DNA of 7,129 bases from assembly GCA_051269965.1 (NCBI GenBank), contig JBNMFK010000204.1, positions 1-7,129 of the forward strand, given 5' to 3'. Below are positions 6,766 to 7,129 of the stretch, in pieces (within the stretch, counting starts at the first letter, position 1; each line of letters opens with the position of its first letter). Under the pieces are notes generated by a model. That model made no database searches, was not told the DNA's origin, and was given only the letters and a program-made list of their open reading frames with translations. A program made the position numbers and the translations under genes. This stretch comes from Arcticibacterium sp051269965 (lineage in GTDB: Bacteria; Bacteroidota; Bacteroidia; Cytophagales; Spirosomataceae).

Positions 6766-7129
6766 TATTCGCTATTGAAATTTGTATAATGAACTGAGAC
6801 TCTTTAATGCCTAAAATGTCAAGACTAAGTTCATTTAGACCCCTTATTACCTCACGGCTATAAGAGGCCAAAATTTTTCCCTTCACACCTAACAGTTTAA
6901 TCTGAGCGGTACCATCTGCCTCAGAAAAAAAACTACCATTTAAGATTTCAGATGCAGGATTTGGATAAATAGAGAAATTCCATGGTTTTTCAGTTCCAAG
7001 GACAGAAGTGTCATAGACACAAAGCTTAGTCTCAAATCCTTTCAGAACCACCGTTCCTGACCAGTTGTTATAGGCAACGCTAATGGTGGTTTCAGAATTC
7101 ATATCTATTGCAAAAGGATTATGAGCCGC
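6731..7129 (-). CDS. T9SS type A sorting-domain protein, C-terminal fragment (5' end outside window)
   Basis: The frame stays open to the window edge, so the ATG at 7100-7102 is probably internal and 132 residues of a longer protein are visible. The last 80 or so form a type IX secretion C-terminal sorting domain: 'WNFSIYPNPASEIL' at visible residues 50-63, then 'IKLLGVKGKILASYS', a central 'GLNELSLDI' and the closing 'FAQKVIKIE'. This domain directs export across the outer membrane and is normally removed or used for surface attachment. The preceding residues ('SGTVVLKGFETKLCVYD') look like the final strands of a beta-sandwich such as those closing many glycoside hydrolases, but that is a weak guess and the catalytic part is not in view. 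The TAG stop (6731-6733) lies inside the start region of the YyaL-family gene, so the two genes are likely co-transcribed. Confidence 0.9.
   Translation of the reverse strand, partial: AAHNPFAIDMNSETTISVAYNNWSGTVVLKGFETKLCVYDTSVLGTEKPWNFSIYPNPASEILNGSFFSEADGTAQIKLLGVKGKILASYSREVIRGLNELSLDILGIKESQFIIQISIANNVFAQKVIKIE

Overview
The window is AT-rich DNA that most likely comes from a member of the Bacteroidota. The clearest sign is the truncated gene at the right edge, which encodes a C-terminal type IX secretion (T9SS) sorting domain; that system is restricted to this phylum and its close relatives. Supporting signs are a Bacteroidota-style promoter motif (TTTG, 18 bases, TAGATTTG), a secreted protein with domain types common in the phylum, and several TTG start codons without an obvious Shine-Dalgarno sequence. 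Genus cannot be read from the sequence; Cytophagales is a reasonable guess only.

Layout. Positions 2-211 (+) hold the last 69 residues of an IS3-like transposase cut by the window edge. A 327-base AT-rich stretch without a convincing gene follows. Positions 539-2227 (+) encode a 562-residue exported protein with a signal peptide, a Bacteroidota-type beta-rich N-terminal domain, a '3-coathanger'-like segment and about 300 unrecognised C-terminal residues. The rest of the window is one block on the minus strand, read right to left: the T9SS-sorted protein end (6731-7129), a YyaL/SPATA20-family protein (4705-6765), pxpB (4050-4715), pxpC (2994-3953) and pxpA (2234-2959). pxpA and the exported-protein gene converge with only 6 bases between them.

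How the genes work together. PxpA, PxpB and PxpC together form the prokaryotic 5-oxoprolinase, which uses ATP to open 5-oxoproline (pyroglutamate) to glutamate. All three look complete and carry the family motifs. The YyaL-family gene, which has a thioredoxin-like N-terminal domain with a CHWC motif and an (alpha/alpha)-barrel-like remainder, overlaps the pxpB start by 11 bases, so the two are probably translated together. A candidate promoter at the pxpB/pxpC junction may allow pxpC-pxpA to be expressed separately.

I do not see a clearly undescribed system. The points most worth a second look are the yyaL-pxpB overlap, the start-site question for yyaL, the 96-base pxpB-pxpC spacer with its promoter-like motif and palindrome, and the unassigned C-terminal half of the exported protein.
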